Assembly: GCA_000972765.1 (NCBI GenBank)
Contig: CP011265.1
Span: 1,364,001 to 1,428,000, forward strand
DNA: 64,000 bases
From: Verrucomicrobia bacterium IMCC26134
GTDB lineage: Bacteria; Verrucomicrobiota; Verrucomicrobiia; Opitutales; Opitutaceae
Reading direction: 5' to 3'
The position numbers and the translations under genes were made by a program. Below the pieces are notes generated by a model. It ran no database searches and was not told the DNA's origin. It saw only the letters and a program-made list of their open reading frames with translations. How positions within the stretch are numbered: position 1 is the first letter of the stretch; every line of letters begins with the position of its first letter. Shown here one piece after another: positions 18,504 through 27,900 of the stretch.

Positions 18504-18830
18504 TTATTTTCCCGCTTCAGGGGTCGCGGCGGTCGCTTTCTCCGAAGGGATTATGGTTTCGGCAGGCGTGACGGTCGCAGCAGACGAATCCTCAGCCGCA
18601 GCTTGCATTTGCTTCTTTTTCTTCCCCTTGTTCTTCTTCTTTTTGGCGCCCTGTTCAGGCTCCTGCACCTGAGCTGCGGGATCAGCAGCGGGAGCCGGGG
18701 CAGAAACATCGGCACTGGTGCTCGGAACTGCGGTAGCAGTGGTAGCAGCATTTTCGGCGCGAACCGACACCATGGCCATGCCAAGGGCAAGGAGCATTAG
18801 GAATAACTTTGATTTACGTGTGGATTGCAT
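18504..18830 (-). CDS. Small secreted lysine/alanine-rich low-complexity protein
   Basis: 108 residues. It has a signal peptide (KLFLMLLALGMAMVSVRA-EN), then an Ala/Thr/Pro-rich linker, a strongly basic core (GAKKKKNKGKKKKQMQ) and an acidic or neutral tail. No family is recognised. The basic core looks like the lysine-rich tails on sulfatases and hydrolases in this window, so it might bind polyanionic sulfated glycan or DNA outside the cytoplasm; this is inference. The duplicated upstream block (copy B) starts 47 bp before its ATG, linking it to the pseudopilin at 16677-17417. Confidence 0.6.
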   Translation of the reverse strand: MQSTRKSKLFLMLLALGMAMVSVRAENAATTATAVPSTSADVSAPAPAADPAAQVQEPEQGAKKKKNKGKKKKQMQAAAEDSSAATVTPAETIIPSEKATAATPEAGK

Positions 18831-18876
18831 AGGTAGGATGGTTACGGGAGTTTAAGTAAGGGGCCAATCAAACGCT

Positions 18877-19080
18877 AACTCCCGAGTCCCGATGATATCT
18901 TACGCGAAAATTTGCGATTAGACTCACAAAAAATGCCGAATGGAGCGTCCGCCCATTTAAAGCGTTCACCAAATTCTATTTGGAGAGGGGGGGCGCTGGA
19001 GGAAGTAGAGTCGTTTATACTTTGAGCCTTGATCGATCGGAACGTTCGGTCGATTTTTCCACCGACCGCTTCATTCTCGG
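18877..19080 (-). promoter_or_regulatory. Upstream duplicated block, copy B (before the lysine-rich protein)
   Basis: Second copy of the ~200 bp block seen at 17522-17722. It keeps the same order of conserved words and the palindromic core, and lies directly upstream of the 108-residue gene. Conservation is patchy: islands of 8-17 identical bases separated by divergent sequence. That fits functional sites under constraint rather than a recent duplication. Confidence 0.72.
19038..19049. promoter_or_regulatory. Near-palindrome CGGAACGTTCGG in copy B
   Basis: Counterpart of the perfect palindrome at 17682-17693, embedded in GATCGAT on the left and TCGAT on the right. One base differs from perfect symmetry. 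It occupies the same relative position in the duplicated upstream block. Confidence 0.55.
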
Positions 19081-19408
19081 TCGAGTGATTTTGAGGGCGC
19101 ATCCAAATCCTCAATGCTGAATTACGATCATTTGTATTACGCACAAATTAAATTACTTACAGCTACATAGCCGCAGGGCCTATTCTGGTTTCAGGACGGC
19201 TTTACCCTAAATCGGATTCGTTTAAAACCGGAAATGCGCGAATCATCGTTAGATTCGGAGCATAGCGGGGGTTTATGACATACGCTCCTTGTGGTTCGAG
19301 TCAGCTGGCGCGTGTGTCCCGCCTCTCAATCTTTTCATCCCGCTTCACATAAATTCCTTAGCTAAGTCCGAATTACTTCGGTGCCCCTTTGTTTCATTCA
19401 AAACCCAC
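19081..19408. other. Intergenic leader before a sulfatase gene
   Basis: About 330 bp between the divergent lysine-rich gene's upstream block and the sulfatase start at 19409. The sulfatase frame is open back to 19289 but shows no domain there. I see no tRNA, terminator or coding signal; it probably contains the sulfatase promoter. Confidence 0.45.
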
Positions 19409-21001
19409 ATGAAATATTACCCTGTTGCTATATTCCTTACCTCCCTAGTGACATTGCTGAGTCTGAAGGCTTCGGAAGCTCCCGCTCCTGCAAAGCCGCC
19501 CAACATTGTGGTTATCATGGCCGACGATCTTGGCTTCGGCGATCTTAGCTGTTACGGCGCCAAGGCGGTCCCGACACCCAATGTAGATCGAATCGCTTCC
19601 CGTGGCGTGCGTTTCACCAACGGTTACGCACCTGCCTCGACTTGCACCCCCTCGCGCTATGCCATGCTCACTGGCGACTACGCGTGGCGCCAGATAGCGA
19701 AACAAACAACTATTTTAGATGGTGACGCCCCCCTAGCGATTGAGCCGGGCACTTTGACGCTGCCGGAGATGCTTCGGCGTATGGGTTATGCCACTGGGAT
19801 TGTCGGTAAGTGGCATCTCGGTTTGGGCGACGGCAAGACCCCCCTTAACTTTAACGGCGAGGTAGCGCCAGGCCCCCGTCAAATCGGTTTTGATTACTCG
19901 ATTATCATACCCGCGACCGTGGACCGTGTTCCCAGCGTGTGGCTGGAGAATGATCGGGTCGTTGGACTGGATCCAGCCGACCCTATTTCGGTCAGCTACA
20001 AAAACAACATCAGCGATACCCCCTTGGGCACGGAGCGTCCCGACTTGCTGATGCAAAAAGCCGATAAGCAGCATTCCAACTCAATCATCCACGGGATCAG
20101 CCGCATCGGTTATATGAAAGGTGGCCACGCCGCCCGTTTTAAAGATGAAGATCTACCCCATACCGTGGTGGATAAGACGGTGGACTTTCTGGAAAAGCAC
20201 CAGAGCAAGCCCTTCTTCCTTCATGTCGGATTGTTTGAACCCCACGTGCCTCGGGTAGCCGATCCGCGCATAGTCGGCGCAACCGGCAGCTGCGGCATCC
20301 GCGGCGACGTGATTCGCCAGATGGATTGGCAAACAGGAAAGATTCTCGATGCCCTCGAACGCCTCAAGCTGACCGACAACACCCTTATTCTTTTCACCAG
20401 CGACAACGGCCCGATCTTTTTCGACGGTTATGAGGATAACGCCAAGGCCGATGCCGACGCCGCCTGGCATGATCCGGCGGGTGGGCTACGTGGCTTCAAA
20501 TACTTGGTTTATGAAGGCAGCACCCGCGTGCCTTTCCTTATGAGCTGGCCCGCAAAAGTGCCCGTCGGTGTTTCCGACCGCATGATTTGCCTTACTGATA
20601 TGATGGCAACGTGTGCCGCAATTACTGGTGCGCAAATTCCTGCGGGTGCCGCGGTAGACAGCCTTAATCAGTGGCCCGTTTTACAGGATCGTAGCGCGAA
20701 CGCTATTCGTGAATCGGTAGTGCAGCAGGGCATCTCCGGTGCTTATGCAATTCGTCATGGCGACTGGAAGCTCATTCCCGCCAATGCGGTGAAGCAGGCT
20801 AACGGCATGGGCTCCGGCGCGAACCCCGACGACCCCCGCTTCGCCGCCGCAATCGTGCGGGAAACTCTTTTATTCAACTTGGCTGAAGATCCGGCAGAGA
20901 CCAAAAACCTCGCAAGCGAGCGCCCAGAAAAAGTGAAAGAACTGTCCGCTCTCCTGCGAAAAACCGGCGTGCGCCATGTAAGCGGTTTGGAGTCCGACTA
21001 A
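19409..21001 (+). CDS. Secreted sulfatase (CTPSR type, arylsulfatase-A-like)
   Basis: 530 residues from the ATG at 19409. The open frame extends 40 codons further upstream, but the signal peptide MKYYPVAIFLTSLVTLLSL fixes this start. Motifs in order: NIVVIMADDLGFGDLSCYGA, STCTPSRYAMLTGDY (formylglycine site), TGIVGKWHLGLGDG, PFFLHVGLFEPHVP, LILFTSDNGPIF and GGLRGFKYLVYEGSTRVPF. All the residues expected of an active S1 sulfatase are present. It is the first gene of a plus-strand series that continues with another sulfatase and an alpha-galactosidase, which suggests action on a sulfated galactose-containing glycan. Confidence 0.93.
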   Translation: MKYYPVAIFLTSLVTLLSLKASEAPAPAKPPNIVVIMADDLGFGDLSCYGAKAVPTPNVDRIASRGVRFTNGYAPASTCTPSRYAMLTGDYAWRQIAKQTTILDGDAPLAIEPGTLTLPEMLRRMGYATGIVGKWHLGLGDGKTPLNFNGEVAPGPRQIGFDYSIIIPATVDRVPSVWLENDRVVGLDPADPISVSYKNNISDTPLGTERPDLLMQKADKQHSNSIIHGISRIGYMKGGHAARFKDEDLPHTVVDKTVDFLEKHQSKPFFLHVGLFEPHVPRVADPRIVGATGSCGIRGDVIRQMDWQTGKILDALERLKLTDNTLILFTSDNGPIFFDGYEDNAKADADAAWHDPAGGLRGFKYLVYEGSTRVPFLMSWPAKVPVGVSDRMICLTDMMATCAAITGAQIPAGAAVDSLNQWPVLQDRSANAIRESVVQQGISGAYAIRHGDWKLIPANAVKQANGMGSGANPDDPRFAAAIVRETLLFNLAEDPAETKNLASERPEKVKELSALLRKTGVRHVSGLESD

Positions 21002-21200
21002 CTCTTAGGAGTCCAATCGTTATATAAAGCGCCCAGAGTTACCGGAAAAACCAACAGGAAATGTGTAACTTTTCCTTCAGGCATTCGCCCACGGATATCG
21101 GACGATCCACACCCCCTAGACGTGGTTAACCCATGTTATCCCTCGTTCAGCCCTCCGGGCCGGGGTTGATGCTCTAATACAAAATACTTTATTTAAATTA

Positions 21201-22751
21201 ATGAGAACCCACATTGCGTGTATCGGCCTGATATTGACCTCGGTCGCCTGCTTACGCGGAGCCGAGGCACCCCGTCAGCCCTACAACATCTTGTTTATCG
21301 CCGTAGATGACCTGAACGACTGGGTCGGCACCTTCGGTGGTGCTCCCCAAGCGAAGTCAGCCACGCCGAATATTGATCGCTTTATAGACAGCGGAGCGAT
21401 GGCCTTTCAGCAGGCCAGCTGCGCCGCCCCCGTCTGCGCTCCCTCGCGTGCTGCACTACTCTCGGGCATGATGCCGAATCGCACCGGTGTTTATCTTAAC
21501 ACCCAACGGTTCCTCGACTCTACGGCCGTGCAGACCCACCTGACGCTGCCTGAGTATTTCAGCAAAAACGGCTACTTCACGCTCTCGACCGGCAAGATTT
21601 TCCACCGTCACCCCGGTGATTCGGGTCAATGGGCGTGGGACCTCTGGTTCGATGGTGACGGCGGTAAAGGTGGCGGTGCTGATCCCAATCACGTCACCAG
21701 TCGCAAGAAGAATTTAGTGGATGGGGAAACAAACGTAGTGCCTGCAGTCGAAAGCGAAGGGGATGAAGGCGGCGAGGGCGAAGGCACGGATTTTGCCTGG
21801 GGGCCGACAAGGGGCGGCAAGGAAGAGACCAAAGACTGGAAAGCCGCCGAATGGGCGGTGCAGCAACTCGCCACCCCTCGCGACAAGCCCTTTTTCCTCG
21901 CGCTCGGCATTTCGAAGCCGCACCTCACGTGGTTTGTCCCGCAAGAATATTTTGACCGTCATCCCTTGGAGGGCATCACGCTCCCGAGAATCCTCGATGG
22001 AGACCTGAATGATATCACCACCCCCAGCGGGGCGGTTAAGTTTAAACCCACCTCCGATTTCAATTGGGCGATGGAAGACCCAAAGCTATTTAAAAGTGCC
22101 CTGCAGGCCTATCTCGCCGCCACCAGTTTGGCCGATGATTGCGTCGGGCATGTTCTGGATGCCTTGGCCAAGAGTCCGGCCAAGGATAATACTATTGTCG
22201 TAATCTGGGGCGACCACGGATGGCATCTCGGAGAGAAGCAACGCTTTCGCAAGTTTACCCTTTGGGCTGAATCCGCCCGTGTGCCTTTGATCATCCGCAC
22301 CCCGGATATGAGCGCACGAACCGATAGCCCCCGCGCGGTCAACTTGATAGATCTCTATCCCACCCTGATTGATTTATGCGGTCTGCCGCCAAAGACCAAC
22401 ATAGACGGACGCAGCATCGCGCCTCTCCTGCGTGATCCGAAGATGGCTTGGCCATACCCGTCCATCACCATTAATGCAAATGGAAGCGCGTGTGTTCATG
22501 ACGAGCGCTGGTATTTTATTCGTTATAATGACGGCACCGAGGAATTCTATGATATGGAGAACGATCCTATGCAATGGACCAATCTGGCCAAGTCAGATAA
22601 TCCTGAGATTATTTCCCATAAAGATCGCTTGGCCAGGTCATTCCCGACCTCTTTTGTGCCGGATGTCAAAGCGTTCGACAAGGGCGACAATGGCAAAGGC
22701 CCGCTCGATATGGGCATCAAGGCCGTGCGGGCCAAGGTTAATCTACAATGA
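21201..22751 (+). CDS. Secreted sulfatase (CAPSR type, iduronate-2-sulfatase-like)
   Basis: 516 residues with signal peptide (IACIGLILTSVACLRGAEA). NILFIAVDDLNDWVG supplies the paired aspartates and VCAPSRAALLSG the formylglycine site. KPFFLALGISKPHLTWFVP, IVVIWGDHGWHLGEKQ and NLIDLYPTLIDLCGLPPK are typical of the iduronate-2-sulfatase-like group. The partial gene at the left edge of the window belongs to the same group. The start is preceded by an A/T-rich TTTATTTAAATTA with no purine-rich ribosome site, as for several genes here. It is 40 bp upstream of the alpha-galactosidase and probably cotranscribed. Confidence 0.93.
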   Translation: MRTHIACIGLILTSVACLRGAEAPRQPYNILFIAVDDLNDWVGTFGGAPQAKSATPNIDRFIDSGAMAFQQASCAAPVCAPSRAALLSGMMPNRTGVYLNTQRFLDSTAVQTHLTLPEYFSKNGYFTLSTGKIFHRHPGDSGQWAWDLWFDGDGGKGGGADPNHVTSRKKNLVDGETNVVPAVESEGDEGGEGEGTDFAWGPTRGGKEETKDWKAAEWAVQQLATPRDKPFFLALGISKPHLTWFVPQEYFDRHPLEGITLPRILDGDLNDITTPSGAVKFKPTSDFNWAMEDPKLFKSALQAYLAATSLADDCVGHVLDALAKSPAKDNTIVVIWGDHGWHLGEKQRFRKFTLWAESARVPLIIRTPDMSARTDSPRAVNLIDLYPTLIDLCGLPPKTNIDGRSIAPLLRDPKMAWPYPSITINANGSACVHDERWYFIRYNDGTEEFYDMENDPMQWTNLAKSDNPEIISHKDRLARSFPTSFVPDVKAFDKGDNGKGPLDMGIKAVRAKVNLQ

Positions 22752-22790
22752 TATAATTTTTCATATAGTATCAATTTAAACTAACTTAAA

Positions 22791-24629
22791 ATGAATCAAA
22801 AAATCGTAATAATTATGACTGCGGCGATGCTAAGTATCGGCGCTGTTTTTGCAGAAACCGCCCCGTCGTCCTGGCAGGACATCACCATCAACGTCAAGGC
22901 CACTAATCCGGTTGCGACCACACGGCAGGTTACGGAGCAGGAAGACGGGTCCGTGCGCCTCAAAGTCACCTTGGCCAATGAGGGCACCGAGCCCCTTATG
23001 ATCGAAAAAGTCACCGTTCGTATCCCCCTGCCCGAGAAAACAACGAATGAAACTGAAGTCCTCTTTGGTGGTAGTGATATGGGGCGCGCCCCCGTGTCAC
23101 GCCAAAGCATTGGTAAATTGGGGAGAATCAGTTCCAGCCAGTTTTTCACGATCGTGAAGATTGCCGAAAATGATTACTTGTTTGCCGGTTCATTGTCATG
23201 GCGCATTTTCCTCCCCAATATTACGGTCAAAGACGGCGCGTATGAAATTACGTCCAAAGGTGAGGGCAAGCAGCTTAGCCCCGGGCAGAAAATCGAGTAT
23301 GAGCAAATCGTTCTGACCCGTAGTAATAACTGGGTCACGCTGCTCAATCAATTTGGCACGGCGATCGCCAAGGAAAACGGCGTCGCTCAGCTCAAGAATG
23401 TCACCTTTAATGGCTGGGCCACGTGGGATTACTACGGACGTGTTTTCGTGGCGGATGATATTCTGAAAAACATGGAGCAGTTGATCAAGCTGCCGCTTAA
23501 GTCCAATATGGTTCAAATTGATGGCGGGTGGTGGACCCAGCGCGGCGACTATACCAGCGTTCGCCCGAATCTGCCCGGCGGTATCAAAGCGATCGCGGAT
23601 CGTATTCGTGCCGAAGGTAAAACAGTCGGTCTGCACTTCGATGGCTTCCGTGGCGATGCCAAGGCGGAAATCTGCAAAACCCACCCCGAATACTTCCTGC
23701 ATGACCAAGACGGCAAGTTGATCGTCGAAACAAAAGAGATGGTCGATATGGTCATGGATTACACCTTCTTTGACTATTCTCATCCAGGTGCCCGCGCCCA
23801 CATTGCCGAATGTATTAAGGCCATGAAAAGCTGGGGCATCACCTATTTCAAGGTGGACTTCATGCGTTACGGCCTCGAGGATGATATCAAGAGGAATAAC
23901 CCGGCCGTAAAAAGCTTTAAAGCCTACGATCCGACCATTACCGGCGTTGAGCGTTTCCGTTTAGGTATCAAGGCGATTCGTGATGCCATCGGGCAGGACA
24001 ACTACTTTCTGGGGTGCTCGGCGGTATTTGGTCCCACGATCGGCTTTGTTGATGCAATGCGCACCGCCGGTGACATCCATCCTGTATATGATGCGTTCGG
24101 TGAGCGTGCCCTCGGTAACACGGGCAATTTCTACCTTAAGTCTGTATTCAATTTGGATCCCGATTATATCGTAGTTCGCGCCGCGGCCGATGAGGATGAA
24201 ACCGTATTTGGAGCTGAGAAGAAAAAGGGCGGCACCTTGACGGAAAATGAGGGCCAGATGTGGACGGATTTCGTCAGCCTTTTCGGTAACGTTCGACTGA
24301 ACAGCGATAATCTAAAGACGCTACGGCCTGAGCGTAAGGCCATCGTAGCAGGGGGTCTTAAATCCCCCAAAATGGATGAGACGATTCCGCTTGATGTATG
24401 GAAACATGCCACAAGCAAGCTGGATGCAGTTGAGCTGATCCTCTCGCGCAGCGGAACCGACATATACCTGGGGGTCTTTAATTGGGCCGACACCCCGAAG
24501 TTTTATTCTCTCCCCTCCTTTGGCAAATCGGCTGCCGACATTCAATTGAAAGCCCGCCACTCGGTGGTCTTGAAATATGAAGGCACAGACTCGTTTGAGG
24601 CACTTTGCGATAAGCTTAAGACGAACTAG
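22791..24629 (+). CDS. Secreted alpha-galactosidase-type hydrolase (GH36-like)
   Basis: 612 residues with signal peptide (IVIIMTAAMLSIGAVFA). An N-terminal beta-sandwich (to about residue 200) precedes a TIM barrel: NGWATWDYYGRVF, MVQIDGGWWTQRGDY, KTVGLHFDGFRGDA, ITYFKVDFMRYGLED (the aspartate of KVDF fits the nucleophile) and FVDAMRTAGDIHPVYD (the aspartate of TAGD fits the acid/base). These are the landmarks of GH36/GH27 clan GH-D melibiases. A short C-terminal beta domain follows. Located after two sulfatases, it probably removes alpha-linked galactose or a related sugar after desulfation. Clan assignment is strong, the exact linkage is not known. Confidence 0.87.
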   Translation: MNQKIVIIMTAAMLSIGAVFAETAPSSWQDITINVKATNPVATTRQVTEQEDGSVRLKVTLANEGTEPLMIEKVTVRIPLPEKTTNETEVLFGGSDMGRAPVSRQSIGKLGRISSSQFFTIVKIAENDYLFAGSLSWRIFLPNITVKDGAYEITSKGEGKQLSPGQKIEYEQIVLTRSNNWVTLLNQFGTAIAKENGVAQLKNVTFNGWATWDYYGRVFVADDILKNMEQLIKLPLKSNMVQIDGGWWTQRGDYTSVRPNLPGGIKAIADRIRAEGKTVGLHFDGFRGDAKAEICKTHPEYFLHDQDGKLIVETKEMVDMVMDYTFFDYSHPGARAHIAECIKAMKSWGITYFKVDFMRYGLEDDIKRNNPAVKSFKAYDPTITGVERFRLGIKAIRDAIGQDNYFLGCSAVFGPTIGFVDAMRTAGDIHPVYDAFGERALGNTGNFYLKSVFNLDPDYIVVRAAADEDETVFGAEKKKGGTLTENEGQMWTDFVSLFGNVRLNSDNLKTLRPERKAIVAGGLKSPKMDETIPLDVWKHATSKLDAVELILSRSGTDIYLGVFNWADTPKFYSLPSFGKSAADIQLKARHSVVLKYEGTDSFEALCDKLKTN

Positions 24630-24709
24630 CAGCAACTAGACGCGATTTTCTATCACCAACCCAAATGCGCACGTCCGTGCTTCTTTAATTTACCAGTCAT
24701 CACCTCTCG

Positions 24710-24955
24710 ATGAAATACCCCTTTTTTATATTCATCTGGACCCTGCTCATTTCCGTTATACGGGCGGAAGATAGACTCGATCTGGCCTACGGCACTTCCG
24801 CTGGTGAGGAGCTTAAACTCGATCTTTCCGTGCCTGCGTGGCAGGGGCCGTTTCCGGTGTGCATCCTCGTGCATGGCATGAGCAGTTGGAGGCAACTCAA
24901 CTCTGACTACATAGCCCAGCTCGTTAACTGGTTAAATAAGACCCTAAAGGCGTAA
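24710..24955 (+). pseudogene. Collapsed alpha/beta-hydrolase (acetyl-esterase-like) remnant
   Basis: 81 codons that start with a signal peptide (MKYPFFIFIWTLLISVIRA). They continue with the opening strands of a BD-FAE-type esterase: LDLAYGTSAGEELKLDLSVP and FPVCILVHG, the oxyanion-hole strand. Only about 25 residues follow, ending in AQLVNWLNKTLKA, which looks like the last helix of such enzymes. The nucleophile serine, acid and histidine regions are absent. An in-frame internal deletion that joined N- and C-terminal ends explains this best. It lies 80 bp after the alpha-galactosidase and 12 bp before the giant modular gene. Confidence 0.7.
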
Positions 24956-24967
24956 ACACGACCGATC

Positions 24968-27900
24968 ATGAAACGCAACGCCCTCATTTTCGCCGCACTC
25001 CTGCTGGCGCCGCTAGCTTCGCTTCATGCCGAGCTAGGACTGGCCAGGGAATCCTTTGGCGTTTGGGATCGGGAGGGTCTTCATTCGGTCGCGGACTATC
25101 CCTACGCGCGCGGCCAGTCACTGAATATGCCTTGGGCAGCAGTGCACAAGTTTTACACCGGAAACTATGCTGTAGATTTTGATTGGACGGATCTGAACAT
25201 CCTATTGGCGTCTGCCGAAGCTCAGAACCAATCCATCACCTGTTCGATATCTCCCATCGGCGGACTGGGTGCGGGGCAAAGCATGCCGGGTTGGATGTTC
25301 GGGCCGCTCACCGCCACGGGCGGGGGTCTGGTGGCATTCTCGGAGGTCGCCGATCCCAGCCGGCCGACGGTCATCCCGGCGTCATATATTTACGCGAAAT
25401 ATACGGAACCGCAATTCAAGGTCTATTTCGCGGCGGCGGTGAAGGCGTTAGCCTACAAGATCCGCTATGACCCTGCGACTTCGGAAAGTCAGCGGGCCCG
25501 TATCGCCTTTGTGCGGGTGGACACCGGTGCCACCGGTGATGAAGAGCCCTACGAGAATCCGAGCCTGATTCCACCGGCTTATTATATCTCAACCGCGGCT
25601 TGGGATGAATATCGCGACTGGGTTTTCGAGCTCTATCGCAAGGAGTTCCAAGAGGGACCGGGGCGCCCGATACCGCTCCTTTTCAATACAGTGGAACCCG
25701 TGCTCGGTGCACCGAATCTCAAGTGGAATTGGATTGTTAATAATGTGCGGGGTGGTTTCGGAATCAAGCATGGTGGACAGATGCGGGGGCATCACTTGTC
25801 GGAGTCTGAGTCGAATGTGACGGTCTATAAGCCCTTGGCGGTGGATTCCGATTTTAAGTTCTTTTCCAGAAATGAAATGGATCAAACTTGGACGAAACCT
25901 TACTTTAAGCTCAATGTGCCTTTGAATATGTATTGGGCTGCGCTCGAGCAGTTGAATGTGGGCATGAGCATTTGGGATTGGAGCGGCACGGCCATGGAGA
26001 ACGCGGATGGCACTCTTAAGCAGTTTTTCGGTAACGGTAATTTTATCTTTACCGCTGAATTTTTTAACAAATGGGCGGCGGAGCTTGATCCAACCACGTC
26101 CGGTGGTGGATTCTGCGTTTTCCACGAGGGGCTAGATTCGTATAATATCGAGAAGTTCCCGACGGGCTCAGGCCCGGGTCAATATGGTAACGCATCGTGG
26201 GGCAATACCGCCCGCTACACGGCGATCTGTGAGGCCTATGCCGCTCAGGGCGCACAGATGGACGATCTTGCCGGAGCCACCATGGGGTCAGTTGCACAGC
26301 GTGATGACAACCCCGGCATGATCGGATTTAATGATGCCGGTTGGAAAATTCATCCCGGCAACTACGACCGCTTCATCACCCAGCTTGATCCTGATAACAC
26401 CAGCAAGGCGCTCTGGCGTGTCGGCACTGCCACTTCAGGTCCTGAAAAAGGAAAGCTGTCCTCCACGGCGCACGCCTTCGACCGCTTTGCGCGGCGCTCC
26501 GATACCGCGTCTGGCAAGAACACGATGTATTTCGACATCAATGATAACCTGCTGCCGTCGATCGGCCAACGGGTGCAAATTAATGTCACTTACCGCAACG
26601 ATACCGCCGGGCAGTTCCTGATTAAATACGATGCCGTGGGCAACACGGTGAAAACACTCACGGTCAACAAAACCGGACTGGGAACTGGCAACGAGGTTTG
26701 GGCAACGGCTTCGTTTGAGGTCGCGGACTGGGTCTTCGGGAACCGCCAGCCTACAAATACCGCCCCGAGTGGCTCCGACCTGCAGTTGGTCAATGTGGGA
26801 CCCGGCGATACCATCTATCACGGCATCGAGTTGATTAAAATAGCCGATATCAGCGTGGGCATCATCGGCAGCGGGACCGTGACGGGCCGCAACAACACCG
26901 CGGCTTTCTCGCCCCTGCCTGCCAGCTTCATGGAGGCTCAACGCTTGGAACTGAAGGCCACGCCCGCGCCGGGCTGGCAATTCACCGGGTGGAGCGGCGC
27001 CTTGACCGGCAGCAACCCGACTCCATTTCTTTTCCCGACCAAGGACACCCGCCTCACGGCCACGTTCGCGCCGGCTACGGTTAGCTCTTCCGTGGATGAT
27101 TTCAATTCGGCCACGTGGTCGGGCGGCAATGGTTGGAACGGCGACTGGACGACAGTCGGCGCGGCAAAGTCAGGTGCCATCGTCGAACTCAATGGCGGAG
27201 CCACAGCCGCTAGAATCACCCGCACTTTCGCCGTTCCACTGACGGGCGCGACCCTCTCCTTTGACTGGGATCTGGATCGAATCGCTGCCAATCTTTCTGA
27301 ATCCGGCACGGTCGAAGTTTCCTCCAATGGAACGACCTGGCAGCAGGTTTGGATTCAGAACTCCAGGGGCACGGATGTCGATGGCACCGCGAATATGTTA
27401 CCATCAGGAAACATCGCCCTTACCGGCAGCATCGCCTACGTCCGCTTCACCTTAAATGCCGGAGGGTCTGGAGACACCTTCCTGATCGATAACTTAACGA
27501 TCACGGGAACGCCGGTCGTCGTCTTCAGTAGCTCGCCTCAGTTCAACACCGAGCCCATCAGCAAGGCCGCGGCCACAGTAGCTCAGGCCTACTTAGGGCA
27601 GACTCTGGCCGGCACGGCGACCGACCCGAACAGCAATTCGCTGAGCTATTCCAAGCTTTCCAAATTTTCCGGAGGATCTGACTGGCTCACCATCTCTCCC
27701 AGCGGAGGGCTGGCCGGAACACCCACGCTCGCTGACCTTGGCCTCAACCGCTGGACCGTGCAGGTAAGCAGCTCCGGTGGCTCGGAGACGGCGACGCTCT
27801 TGATTAACGTCGTCGCACCCGGCCCCAATCCACCCTCGGCGCTGACGTATCCGAGCCCCGCAGCTTACACGAGGGGAACCGCGATCCCGAATACTTCCCC

